Shown here in pieces: positions 51,561-64,000 of a stretch of DNA of 64,000 nucleotides (positions are counted from its first letter, which is position 1; each line of letters opens with the position of its first letter). This DNA is from Sinohyriopsis cumingii. Its lineage: Eukaryota > Mollusca > Bivalvia > Unionida > Unionidae. The translations under genes were made by a program, and so were the position numbers. The notes beneath the pieces were generated by a model. The model was not told where the DNA came from and did no database searches. It saw only the letters and a program-made list of their open reading frames with translations. The stretch is from positions 128,065,428 through 128,129,427 of the forward strand of contig CM068838.1 in the NCBI GenBank assembly GCA_028554795.2, written 5' to 3'.

Positions 51561-54500
51561 GATTATAGTAGGTTACATGTAATCTGTGTCAATGAATCAG
51601 AAACAAGATTTACAACCAAGCAAAGGCGATTATGGCGATGATAACTGACAAGGATGCCGTTGAATATGACTAGTGTTTAGTTAATGTGGAATACTACTCT
51701 TTGTCAAATTCAGCCGTTACCTTTTGGCATCTACATGGAAGCAACATATACCCCACTGGGTAATTATATTGGTATGAACATATTTGTATTTATGTCATTC
51801 GTAACAGAATGTTTTATAATCACTTGATATGAATTACCAAAAGTGGAATATACATTGGATTTGATGTGTTTTTGCAAAATTCTCCTTTACACGCTTGAGG
51901 AAATAAGATGAGAACAATTTTATTTTAGTTGTGTGACTTAATTTCCAATCTATTTTTAAGAACGTCCGATATTTTGTCTCATTGAGTGAGAATCGTTGCA
52001 GTAAACAAAGAACAGTGGGCACTGGCAAAGTACGGTTGATATTGACCATTCAGATAATAAGCATGTACCCAAATACGCGAGCTACCACCTCACTCCCCCT
52101 ATGTGTTCTATTCGAAGCATGCCACTGTCCCATAATGGGCATGATGTCAAGAAGCGTTTTTGTGGAGTTTCATTCTACGTATGTTGCAGACGATAACATA
52201 TAGCCATTATTGTAATAAATAAAATCATTATATGGAATTTTCAAATCAGAAATAAGTTACTGCAGGGACGTTTTAACTTTTTTTATATCTTTTATTTCAT
52301 TACCGTCAATGTTAATATGACCAGGCAGCCAACAAAGAAAGTTACGTATTTTTTCATCCATCAACTTTCACTAGTATTTAGGATGTTATCTGAATGCCAA
52401 ATTTAAAGCTTTGCAAATTTGTTTTTAAAGAATCCTCGACATGATGTTACTACAATGATGTCGGTCGTACGTTTAAATATGGTTACAATCCTAATTGTCG
52501 AGTGTTTTGTATTTCTATCCGAAAACATTATTTTTCTCACCAAAATTCTGCAGCTGAAACGTATTTGTTCAGATCAAGCTTGTCGCTCACTTCAGAAGGT
52601 CGGTCTTTGATGAACAGTAAAATAATTCACCTGTGTTATTACTGGAGTATTTTGCTAAGCGTGTTTCATTTGACATTGGGCAAGTTTAACTCCATATCAA
52701 GGATACATTTTGTTCAATATACAATCAAAATCACTTTGTACCTAACTTTATTAAACACTATGGTTCTACAGATCGATCAAGGCCCAAGAAGTTTTCAAAA
52801 TAACACTATTTGTCAGGTAATATTTTTGGTCAATTCTGAATAATAAAATAAATCAAAATAGCTCAATTTACTACTATGCGAATCTTAAGCAAACTGAAAA
52901 GAAATATCGAGTGCAAATTATCTCTCTCATACTTAATTGTTTCATTTCGACTTTCTTTAATTAAGTTTGCATAATTGTTGGTCTTTCGATTCATCTCATA
53001 AGTTTCTCGCTCCATTTGTCTTGTTTGCACTCATTCATGGTTGATTTGAATCACTGATTTAAGTACAAGCTAAATAGAAGCACACATCATCCTTAAATTC
53101 AAATAGGATTCTGCAAGTAACGTTTGCTAAAAGGTGGCAGGGTACGCTTACGTAAATTGGCCCCTGGCAAATTTCTTAACTTAAGACTATGGCGTGAATT
53201 TTTCAGCTATTATTGTTTACTAATTAAAGATATCGATATATTTGTGAACTAGGTGTTTATGGCTTGTATTTTTCTTGAAATTGATGTCAGGCATGTACAC
53301 CTTCCATAGCTATTCTGCAGTATGTTGATGGTGAAATACCAATAGTCGGCTGGGAAGAAGTCCAAGCCTCCCATAGCAGTAAACACATGGGTTTGAGGAA
53401 AGTAGAATATCTCAAAAACGGCCTGGATGATAACGATTTTCAATTGCTTCAGCACATTTAGTACGCACTATTTTGCAGAATTGTCATCTAGGAAAAAGAC
53501 TTGTGTTTGCATAGTGAGCATCACAGGGTGTCAAAAATTACATTCGGACGTGAAATTTGCCGGTATAAATTTGGGGTCGGAATGCATAAACTTCTTCTGC
53601 TAGGAACTGCCATTGACTTATCTGGTCAAGTGGATAATATTATTATGCTTTGTTTTAATATAGGAATCCAAAAATATGGACTTTCTGACCTCATGTAGTC
53701 GTTTCGATAAGACCTGGATTAATATAATTGTCTTCATATAATTGGCGAATTTGACTATCCACTACAGAAACAGTTCTACATGTCCATGTATATATTTTTG
53801 ATTGCATATTCATGTTTCGGTCATTAAGTTTGAAGTTTATTCATGCAAAACATTATCAGGAAATTTAATATAACAATTTTTATTGGACCATTTAAAAAAA
53901 GAAAGTTGTTCCAGTTTACCTATCTTTAATAAACACATTTTGGTGAAAGTAAGCCGGTGTTATAAAAGGTTCACTTTTTCTGTCTTTGTCAATACATTCT
54001 TGCCTTCAAGAACAGCTTTAAGTTTAAAGAAATATCTGAAAACATTCTCTACTATAAGGTTGTCTGTAGAATGTTTTACTTTATTAGCATGTTTGATTTT
54101 GATATGTCTTTGCTATGACTCATCCAGGGTTCCGAGGCGGACGCTCTAACCACTATGCCACCAAAGCGGTCAGTGTAGTTTGTAAAGACATGGTCAACTG
54201 GTAAAGATTTTAAACCTATTTATGTGCCTTTACAAAAGATATGTATCCAGATGTCTTTTTAAAAAGCAGTGCTTATTATCCATTTTTAATAATACCGATA
54301 TTTATATCGTTCTCTTTTGTCAACTTGTCTCGACAGCATCATATATGTATATTAATTGTTTTAATTCTCATTTGTGGAGGAATTTACTTACGAGACCGAA
54401 GAATCAGACCACTAATAATAAATTAAGCAACGTATGTACTTGTCACAAAGTGATGAGAAGCATATGAATACCGAACCATTGACAGTAATATCAGTGTGGT

Positions 54501-57440
54501 ATTTATCTCTGTATTTTTTGAGCTCTTATAATTTCTTTCAAATTGATTTTGTCTGTGCACGTATGTGATTTAGAGAGCTTAAAATTATCTTGTACCCACC
54601 AGGTTAAAAAGATTTGTTTACTATCTGGTGCAAAGCTGTTGATTAATGTGATTGTTGGGACATTGTTTCGAGAAAACGCAGCAAAACATATATTTTGTAT
54701 TTTTTTAATAAAGTTTGAGCTAACTTCAGCCTAGAAGTATAGGTGTTACGTATTGGGTCATCCAGTGCACACACTATTTTTATTTTCTCAAAAGTTAACA
54801 TTGATGTGTACAGAAAAAAAAAACACTATAGGATCCTCATTTTTTCACGCACACGTTTTCTTTCTATTAAGTTTTCAAGCAAATATAACCTCAATAGCGC
54901 ACTATATTTTCCACGTCTAGGACTTATCAGTGACAACCTTGTTCTTACATATCTGGTAGTTTTGCATCCGAGTAATAAAATCTTTATTAAGAGTAGCAAG
55001 GCATACGGGTCTGTCTCAAAACATCTTTGAAATGCTTCTCTTTACCGTGCCGTTTTAATGTTTTATATATCCTATTCCAGTTCCTGAAGATTTTCAACCA
55101 CTGGTCATACAAAAACACTCTAACGTCTAAGTGTTTAAAAGCCAGCTGAAATTATTTCTCAAAAGATCACAATTAAATCTGGCTAATGCGCAAAACCTTC
55201 CAGTAAAACCAGAATTTTGAAATAATTGCTACATATTTCTAGAACAACGTAGAAGCTATTTACATGTCTAATGTCACGTACTCCCAGCTGTACTCATAGC
55301 AGTACTCGCTTTTACTCTATGAATCCCACGCTAAGAAAGAATAAATATTTTTTAAAATGTTGTTTACTTTAAATCATGAATCAAGGTCAGGAACTAGGTC
55401 AGCTTTAGATGCAAAGTTCTAATATTAAGTTTTCTAAAAACTGAACTGAATTTCTTGAAAATATCAAATCCAGTAAATAAAATTACAATAGCATGTAATG
55501 GAATTTTAAAAAATGAATACTAACAAAGAAACAATTAAATTAAATCGAAAATAAATTAAATCAAATATACATAACAATTTTCGTACAGACTTTGTCATAT
55601 AGGGTGGCGCATATATTTCAAATTGCATTGTATCTACCAGACACCTGGATATTGGAGGTCTGAATTTCGATATCCAGTACATCAGATGATTATACAAAAT
55701 GTAAGGCAATATATGACATCTCAGATATGCATGTTCCTGCTTCAAAGATGCACCCAAATAGGCTTCCTCCCGCTAAGTAAATATTTGAGGTTTCACCAAA
55801 TATTACGATTTGCTTTTCACACTCAACCATAGCAGGAATTTCAGATCATATGCCTTGCGTCATTTGCTAGTAAAATTAAACCAGACCCCAACTCTTAATG
55901 ATACCGATGGATGGGTTTAGGGTGTGATCTCATCTATTTATTAAATCGTGTAATTGGTGCTGACACGCTTGTCTGCAACAAATTAGTGTACATTTTACCG
56001 CTCATGAATCTTGAGTTAAAGTCCGCTAAAGGGTCATTTCGGCGATATGAACATAATATTTCCGGATAAAACAATATGCTTGACAACTTATAAATCCTTT
56101 GTGATCTTTTCTAACGTGGTGACTGTATACTGCTGTTCCATAAGATACAGCAAACAATCAGATGCGACTTCCTCTCATTCGGTCATCTGAAAGTTCATTT
56201 GGGCAAAATCCAGGGATTTTCAAGCTCAGTCACATGACCAAAGCAGCCAAACCTTTGAAATGAACGGATGAGCGGAAGTCACAATGGTTGGGATTAATGA
56301 GTAGATAATATCAGACCTCCAAACCATCCACCATTATTACGGGTTTGGAGTCCTGATTTATCAAACTATTCATTTGCACATTTCATATTTTTCCAGGCTG
56401 TTCATTTTGCCTGATATTCATGTAATAACATCTAAAGAGAGTTGAATATGCTATTTAGTTTTAGAACTGTAAAAATCTAAAATTAGTGATGAAGGTCTCT
56501 CTTGAACTGCACAGTAAGAAAATTATTCTTCATCATCAATGCTTGCATCTGCTTTCAAAATGTGCATTCTCTATTTAATCCAACATCATATTATTTTTCC
56601 TCTATATTCACGTATTTGGATCAGAAAATTCGCACAGTTTTTATGAGCAGGTGTTGTGATATCTTCTCTCTCACGCAACAGATGTTCTGTAAATTCTCCC
56701 TGTCTGTATACGTCATCAGCTAACGGACCGCATTCGTTCATCAATTATTTAGTGTATTCTTCAATAGTAGAAAAAGCAGATTGCTTACATACATATAATT
56801 AATTTTAATTAAGAAGTTTTCCGATATTTTGAGTTCACGGTTCTCTCAGAAATACTGATGATCTTTTCCACGATCGGTACATTGTTATTTTTCGATCTCG
56901 CTATCATTTTGGTTAGGGTTAGGGTGAATTTGAAAATGAGAAGCAGAGGAACAAAATTAATAGCTTTGCAACTAACATCACAAAATTTTACAAAGACTTT
57001 GTTGTTGATGAAAACATATATAAAAATACTAATTAAAGTAGAATATGACTGTGATCAGCTTCAGCAAAAAATCGTATAAGTATCTAAATGAGTATCACTT
57101 TAACTGCGTCTGTTGTTGTAAAGAATATATTGTTTGATGTGGGACAGTTTAACTGTTATATATAATTAGAACATCACGCAAATTGTGACATGACGTGAAC
57201 AGACAATTGATACTTCATTGAATAATCTGCTATGTGCAGTAAAGGGCAACGTAATTTAGTTGTTCTTATTCTTTGCTGAGTATATGGTTGTTGCGAAAAA
57301 GAATAATTGCAAACTCGTCTTTATCCCCCAGGAAAGCGTAACAGCTCCGATATATAAAAATAGGCGAATAGCAATATAATATAAAAGAAACTTATATTAC
57401 CGTTTTCGAAGTAGAATGGATAAATAAGGTTCAAGACAGA
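51561..57440. other. Intergenic, no gene seen
   Basis: AT-rich. Holds a truncated SINE head at 54117-54180. Short frames have no family features. Confidence 0.6.
54117..54180 (-). mobile_element. tRNA-like SINE head fragment
   Basis: The minus strand reads GGTGGCATAGTGGTTAGAGC followed by GTCCGCCTCGGAACCCTGG, a tRNA-derived head related to the other SINE copies; no tail follows. Confidence 0.55.
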
Positions 57441-57446
57441 CAGAGA

Positions 57447-59765
<2,319 letters not shown>

Positions 59766-59774
59766 CTCCATTTG

Positions 59775-60005
59775 CGCTCCGTTTGCCGAAATGCTCAGTG
59801 CATTCGAGGGTTTGAACCTCGGCCGAGTCATACCAAAGACTTATAAAAATGGTACTAGAAGCTGCATCGCTTGAAGTTCAGCATTAAGAGGTTAGTGTGA
59901 GAACTGGTCGTCCTTGAGTCAGGATAATGTGACTAGGTGGGACATGATGTTACATGTCTGCAGCCTAATGCCCCACTTCTCGACATCATTGTAAACTACC
60001 ACGCT
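59775..60005 (+). mobile_element. tRNA-derived SINE
   Basis: Head with GGGTTTGAACCTCG (box B), then CATACCAAAGACTTATAAAA, GGATAATGTGACTAGGTGGG and TAATGCCCCACTTCTCGACA, parallel to 45306-45560. Confidence 0.7.
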
Positions 60006-60225
60006 TAAAAAAAAATCAAAATCAGTTAGAACTGGGAGTTCAAAGTGAATATATCCCCTCTCATATGTACGTACCAATACTGTAGAAATTCAGTGTTTAT
60101 AACAATCAATCACATGCTCTTTTATTGCAATTTTGGCAGTGGGTACAAGTTCTTGGTTCAGTTAAAAATGACGCAATGTACTTATTACTTACTTGTTTCT
60201 TTTCTTTATATTATACATAAAGCAA

Positions 60226-60780
60226 CTATATTATGATGCAAAATGTCTGATGAATATTTCGCAGAGTATGTGTATCGACCCGATTAAACACAACTAAAAT
60301 ATTACAGCTATTTCTAATCACTTTAAGTATTTGTGTATATCGTTGAGTAACATAAATCACCTCTGTGTTTTTATGCCTGCGTATAGAAAATATTCTTGCT
60401 GGATTTGATTGTTTATCTAACATTACCTCATCATATATCACAAAATTGTTAATAAATCCATCGAGATCACCTACAGATCGGGCTTCATCAATATCGGTGA
60501 CAAAATTAATAATATTATGACCATCTTCGTCCAACAATTTTGCATTATCATTAAAATCTCTAAGTACGTTGTAGCATCTCTGATCATCAACTGACGGAGC
60601 TACTAAATACAACCTATCCCATTTGAGCCATCCCATTATCCGACTAAGTAATAATTGTGTCTTACCAGATCCAGATGGACCTATGATAATTGCCCTGATA
60701 GAATTCGGTAGCGCTGGATGATGCCTGACTCGCTCTTGTTTTTGTGTCGCTGATAAATCAATGAGATTCAGGTTATACAA
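60226..60780 (-). CDS. A32-type packaging ATPase of a third Polinton (C-terminally truncated)
   Basis: 184 aa open frame starting MYNLNLIDLSATQKQERV with the family leader HHPALPNSIRAIIIG. Walker A is IGPSGSGKTQLLLSRI and Walker B is NFVIYDEVMLDKQSN. The RRHKNTEVIYVTQRY segment is also present. It stops after LRNIHQTF, so the last part of the family length is missing or altered. Quite unlike the ATPase at 12397-13140, so a different Polinton lineage. Probably a relic that happens still to be open. Confidence 0.8.
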   Translation of the reverse strand: MYNLNLIDLSATQKQERVRHHPALPNSIRAIIIGPSGSGKTQLLLSRIMGWLKWDRLYLVAPSVDDQRCYNVLRDFNDNAKLLDEDGHNIINFVTDIDEARSVGDLDGFINNFVIYDEVMLDKQSNPARIFSIRRHKNTEVIYVTQRYTQILKVIRNSCNILVVFNRVDTHTLRNIHQTFCIII

Positions 60781-60888
60781 ATATGATAAATACTATGGTT
60801 CTATATTCTGATCGATGTAGAGTATCCACCCCCACAAGTGGATAAACAACAATAATAACAAATCAAAAAAAAAAAAAAAAAAAAAAGA

Positions 60889-61293
60889 TCTGCACTTTCA
60901 GGTAAATGTGTAAAATGTGGTTCAAATAAATATAAATTTATTTCGTCTCGTAGGAAAACAGGTGGTGATATCGTTACATCATTAGAAAAATTACCAGGAA
61001 CTCCATGGGCTAAATACCCAGGAGAAAAAAATCTTCCTGGATATAATTATTGCGGTTCTGGAACTCGACTTGATATCCGACTTGATAAACAAGATCAACC
61101 AAGGCTTGGAGAGTATCTTATAAATGCAATTGATCAAGCATGTCTTGTTCATGATGTAGCTTATAAAAATCCAGATCCTCAGCAACGACATATTGCAGAT
61201 GTGAAGTTGATTCATTCGCCAAATTCCATAAATAAAAAAATCTTTCAGAGAATCATTAGCTATTTGGTTGGTACGATCTGCGACGAAAGGTAA
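60889..61293 (+). pseudogene. Zinc-ribbon/PLA2-like protein of the third Polinton (5' end missing)
   Basis: Starts within the second half of a ribbon (KCVKCGSNKYKFIS), continues GGDIVTSLEKLPG and then a viral-type phospholipase A2-like domain: PGYNYCGSGTRLDIRL (Ca-binding loop region), DQACLVHDVAYKN (catalytic His-Asp) and RHIADVKL. An A-run precedes it and no ATG is visible, so the N-terminus is lost. Such proteins may help virions breach membranes; family inference. Confidence 0.65.
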
Positions 61294-61337
61294 ACTAGTA
61301 TTACTAGCCGATAATTAATCATCCGACTTTTAAAATA

Positions 61338-62313
61338 ATGATAATGGAATCGATTTATTATCGCCAAAGAGGATATTGGAAAAGTAGATCAGCTATTAGT
61401 AAACTCGCTGATGGAGCAAATGTTTCACGTTATGATGCTGCAAATTGGTTAGCACGACAAGCAATATGGCAAAGTTATCCACCACCACCTAAACAAATTC
61501 GGCATGCACATTTTGATGTCAGCGCTCCTAATGAAGTTAATCAAGCAGATGTTTTGTTTTTGCCACACGATATTATTAAACTTGGAAGACGTCAATTACT
61601 TATATACAAATACGAGTTAACTATCATTGACTTTGCAAGTAGATATAAGGAAACAGAGCCGTTATCAACTTAAACAGCAACTGAAGTTTCTTCTGCTTTT
61701 GAATGAATTTATCAACGAGGACCCTTACGATGGCCACAACTAATACAGGTTGATGCTGGCAAGGAAATTATTGGTACAGTATCATCTCTGATGAAAAAAC
61801 ATAACGTCAAAATTAGACGAGGACATACTGCAGTTCTTCGTGATCAGGCAATTGTTGAACGATTTAATCGAACACTTGCTGAGCGGTTATTTGGATATCA
61901 ATATGCGAAGGAAATAATTCAGAAAGATCTAAGATCTCGCAAATGGGTTACAAGATTGCCAAGTGTTTTAGCTTCATTAAATAACGAAATTACTCTCACA
62001 AATGCCATGAAACACGTTAATGCGATTAAACAAAAACATATACCAATACAACGACATGAATTTTCAAAACAAACAGTATTAGGTAATGTGACTGTAAGAT
62101 ATTAATATGAACCCGGTGAACTTAAAGGTGGTAAAAAAGAGCGACTTATCTATTTGGAGTGTGACGACACATAAAATTTCTAGCGTGGTAATATCCACGA
62201 ATAGACCTGCAATCTACAGATTAGATTCAACTGCTTCTCAACGTGGATTTGAACGCGAGCAGTTACAAGTAATTCCTGAAGACACACAATTACCACCGGA
62301 TTTACTTTTGTAA
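61338..62313 (+). pseudogene. Integrase of the third Polinton, with stops and a frameshift
   Basis: Fragments: YRQRGYWKSRSAISKLADG, HAHFDVSAPNEVNQADVLFL, LTIIDFASRYKETEPLST, IQVDAGKEI (second Asp), RDQAIVERFNRTLAERLFGY (Glu region), PGELKGGKK. In-frame stops: TAA 61671-61673 and TGA 61704-61706. After TAA 62103-62105 the coding shifts to another frame ending GFEREQLQVIPEDTQLPP. No chromodomain seen. Confidence 0.75.
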
Positions 62314-62544
62314 ACTAGCACTTCGACGTCGATTACATTCAAGACAGGGCAGCATTACATTTTCGCGTGTATGACCATAATTAATATTGATTCTGTCTAC
62401 GGTAAACTGTCTTGGATTATTTTTAGAATATTCCCATAACATTAATGTGTTACAGCTCGCATAATGATTATTCTGTTGCTGTTTTAATGTCATGATAAAT
62501 TCAGCATCGAGATCAAAGTCGCGTTTTTTTGTTACATTGTTCAT
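62302..62544 (-). CDS. HNH endonuclease-like protein of the third Polinton
   Basis: 80 aa from ATG 62544. FTVDRININYGHTRENVMLP and CLECNRRRS form the HNH-like core (DRI...GHT..N.....CLECN.RR). Short but open. Overlaps the end of the integrase on the other strand. Confidence 0.6.
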   Translation of the reverse strand: MNNVTKKRDFDLDAEFIMTLKQQQNNHYASCNTLMLWEYSKNNPRQFTVDRININYGHTRENVMLPCLECNRRRSASLQK

Positions 62545-62949
62545 AACTAACTATTTTTGTTACTTTATCATTGCCATTGCCAGCAGTTTGATCACAATTT
62601 TCTGTGTAGGCTATGATAATTCTCCCCAGCTGAGATATTCTTCTGACTCGAGACACAGGGAGATAAACTAAGTTTGACCATTCGATACGATCATGGACGA
62701 TCCAAACGTTTGTATCAGAGATGATTAATCCTTGTGAAAAATGAATCGTGATTGCGTAAACTAGCGTTCATGGTGTTATGTCCCTCACTACGTCAGGAGT
62801 TAACACGCTCTCAACAACACTGACAAGAAATAAGAAAATATCATTTAATACAAGATTTTGTTTTTCTGACGATCCTGGTATATCAACGACTATATTCTGT
62901 CGTCGCGTATCTGCTGATTGATAACATAATGGTACGGGTAGATTTTAAT

Positions 62950-63660
62950 TTTTTTTCTTTTTGTAACATAAATAATTGATGTTGAAGTGTATCACAAACT
63001 ATCTTTCTACTTGCAACTATCAAATCATTTGGTCTCCACATTTCCAGAAGTTTTTAAAATGAGTTTCTGAATTTATTTCACGCATTTATTCACATTGAAT
63101 TTTCTTTGGTTGTAGTCTGATTAATGTATTAAACTCTCATAATTCTGGATCAAGTGCTCTATGATCATCAGTTATTTCTTCATAATAATCAACAAAAAGG
63201 TTTAGCTATGCACGTGGAGACTCTCCAACAAAAGGCGCTGGTTGACCATAATCGCTACACATTATTATATCAGTATTTTTGTCAATAACTAAGCAATAAA
63301 TATTTTAACGTTTCTTGCTAACGGTGCATATTTCATCCCAAACAATAACCCCTGGAATATATTTCTCGCCCATTCGTTCACGGGTCCATTTATCTCTCTC
63401 CCTTCCATCAAAAGAATTTGTGATAAGTGTATGATTTAATATTTATTTCTCTGATTTCTCTTGCGAGTCTGTCGCCAGGTGTTAATACAGCTACATCCAA
63501 ATTCCACATAATTCAATCACATGAGTTGTTTTACCAGAACTCCCAGGCCCATTGGGATAAGTTGTTTTATGTCTAGCTACAGGATCATATACCGATGGCG
63601 CAGATGACAATTTTAATATTTGATGTTTTGGTAATAAATATCTTTGATTTGAAAGTCGGT
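62950..63660 (-). pseudogene. Degraded superfamily 1 helicase remnant
   Basis: The reverse strand shows NGPGSSGKTTHVIEL (Walker A), VAVLTPGDRLAREIREIN, PGVIVWDEICTVSKK (Walker B), then CSDYGQPAPFVGESP (motif III-like GDxGQ). Broken frames between. Likely the helicase of the third Polinton or an associated element. Confidence 0.6.
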
Positions 63661-64000
63661 GGATTCAGAATATTTAAGTATATTTCCTTGTCGTATTCTC
63701 CATTCACCCCATAATGGATAAGTGCCGATATGTATTTGTTTCAGCAATCCTGTATTTTGTTATTAGTATAGAATGAATCCGTAGCTACTCTGACAGCAAA
63801 CTCAGAAATTATATTTATTATCGATACTAGATTTTTCGAAACATACGCAAGTATTGAAGATCTTAAATTAATAAACTGCGGTGACTCACCATCAATATAA
63901 CTCACAATTTAACCTAATTTAGTCCCGTCTGATAAATTAACATTACTTCAACTTATAAATGTGTTTCTATTCGTTGTATCAGCAATTATAAAATTGAGCT
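63661..64000. other. No gene recognised at the right edge
   Basis: AT-rich; may hold more of the helicase-bearing element, but nothing is supportable. Confidence 0.4.

Noticed and set aside
56912-56925. Interstitial telomere repeat (GGTTAGGGTTAGGG)
   Set aside because: Only about two units; not enough for a telomeric array.

Overview
The window looks like nuclear DNA of a lophotrochozoan animal, most likely a mollusc. Support comes from two tandem intron-containing BTBD6-like genes (BTB-BACK-PHR), tRNA-derived SINEs, long AT/GT/CA microsatellites and several Polinton (Maverick) DNA transposons. The species cannot be named from sequence alone.

The main feature is a complete Polinton/adintovirus-like element at 2221-22794 (20,574 bp). 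It has 303-bp terminal inverted repeats that differ at only about three bases, and a perfect 6-bp target duplication (GTTGTT). It sits in the first coding intron of the left BTBD6-like gene, whose ATG exon is at 24232-24241 and whose BTB exon is at 901-1141. The minus-strand block of the element reads, from right to left: protein-primed DNA polymerase B, two BIR-domain proteins, three small LPxELxxxIY proteins, a putative membrane protein split over three frames, packaging ATPase, two paralogous basic virion/core-like proteins, retroviral-type integrase with chromodomain, a small membrane protein, penton-like capsid protein, pVI/pX-like basic protein, major capsid protein, an unknown protein and an adenain-type cysteine protease. 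A CCHC zinc-knuckle gene is divergent from the polymerase.

The most unusual part is at the two ends of the element. Short accessory genes there (three on the left, a divergent pair on the right) have TATA promoters. Four are followed by a canonical replication-dependent histone mRNA 3' stem-loop (GGCCCTTTTCAGGGCC or AGCCCTTTTCAGGGCT), then an ACCCA-like flank and a purine-rich downstream element. The left cassettes also share a 27-bp upstream promoter element at fixed spacing from TATA. This suggests that the element borrows the SLBP/U7 S-phase mRNA pathway for its accessory genes, while its other genes have ordinary AATAAA signals.

Despite the near-identical TIRs, seven in-frame TAA/TAG codons interrupt PolB, the integrase (three), the ATPase, one BIR gene and the membrane protein, while the capsid and protease genes are open. 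This mismatch between apparent youth and damage is worth explaining.

The rest of the window (24-64 kb) is AT-rich. It holds an older, heavily broken Polinton (about 31.3-38.0 kb, perhaps extending to 43.2 kb) with fibre-like repeat protein, ATPase, penton, capsid, zinc-ribbon, PLA2-like and integrase remnants. The second BTBD6-like gene lies at 45.7-51.5 kb. A third Polinton remnant of a different lineage (60.2-63.7 kb) has ATPase, zinc-ribbon/PLA2-like, integrase, HNH and SF1-helicase pieces. Long stretches between these hold only SINEs and microsatellites.
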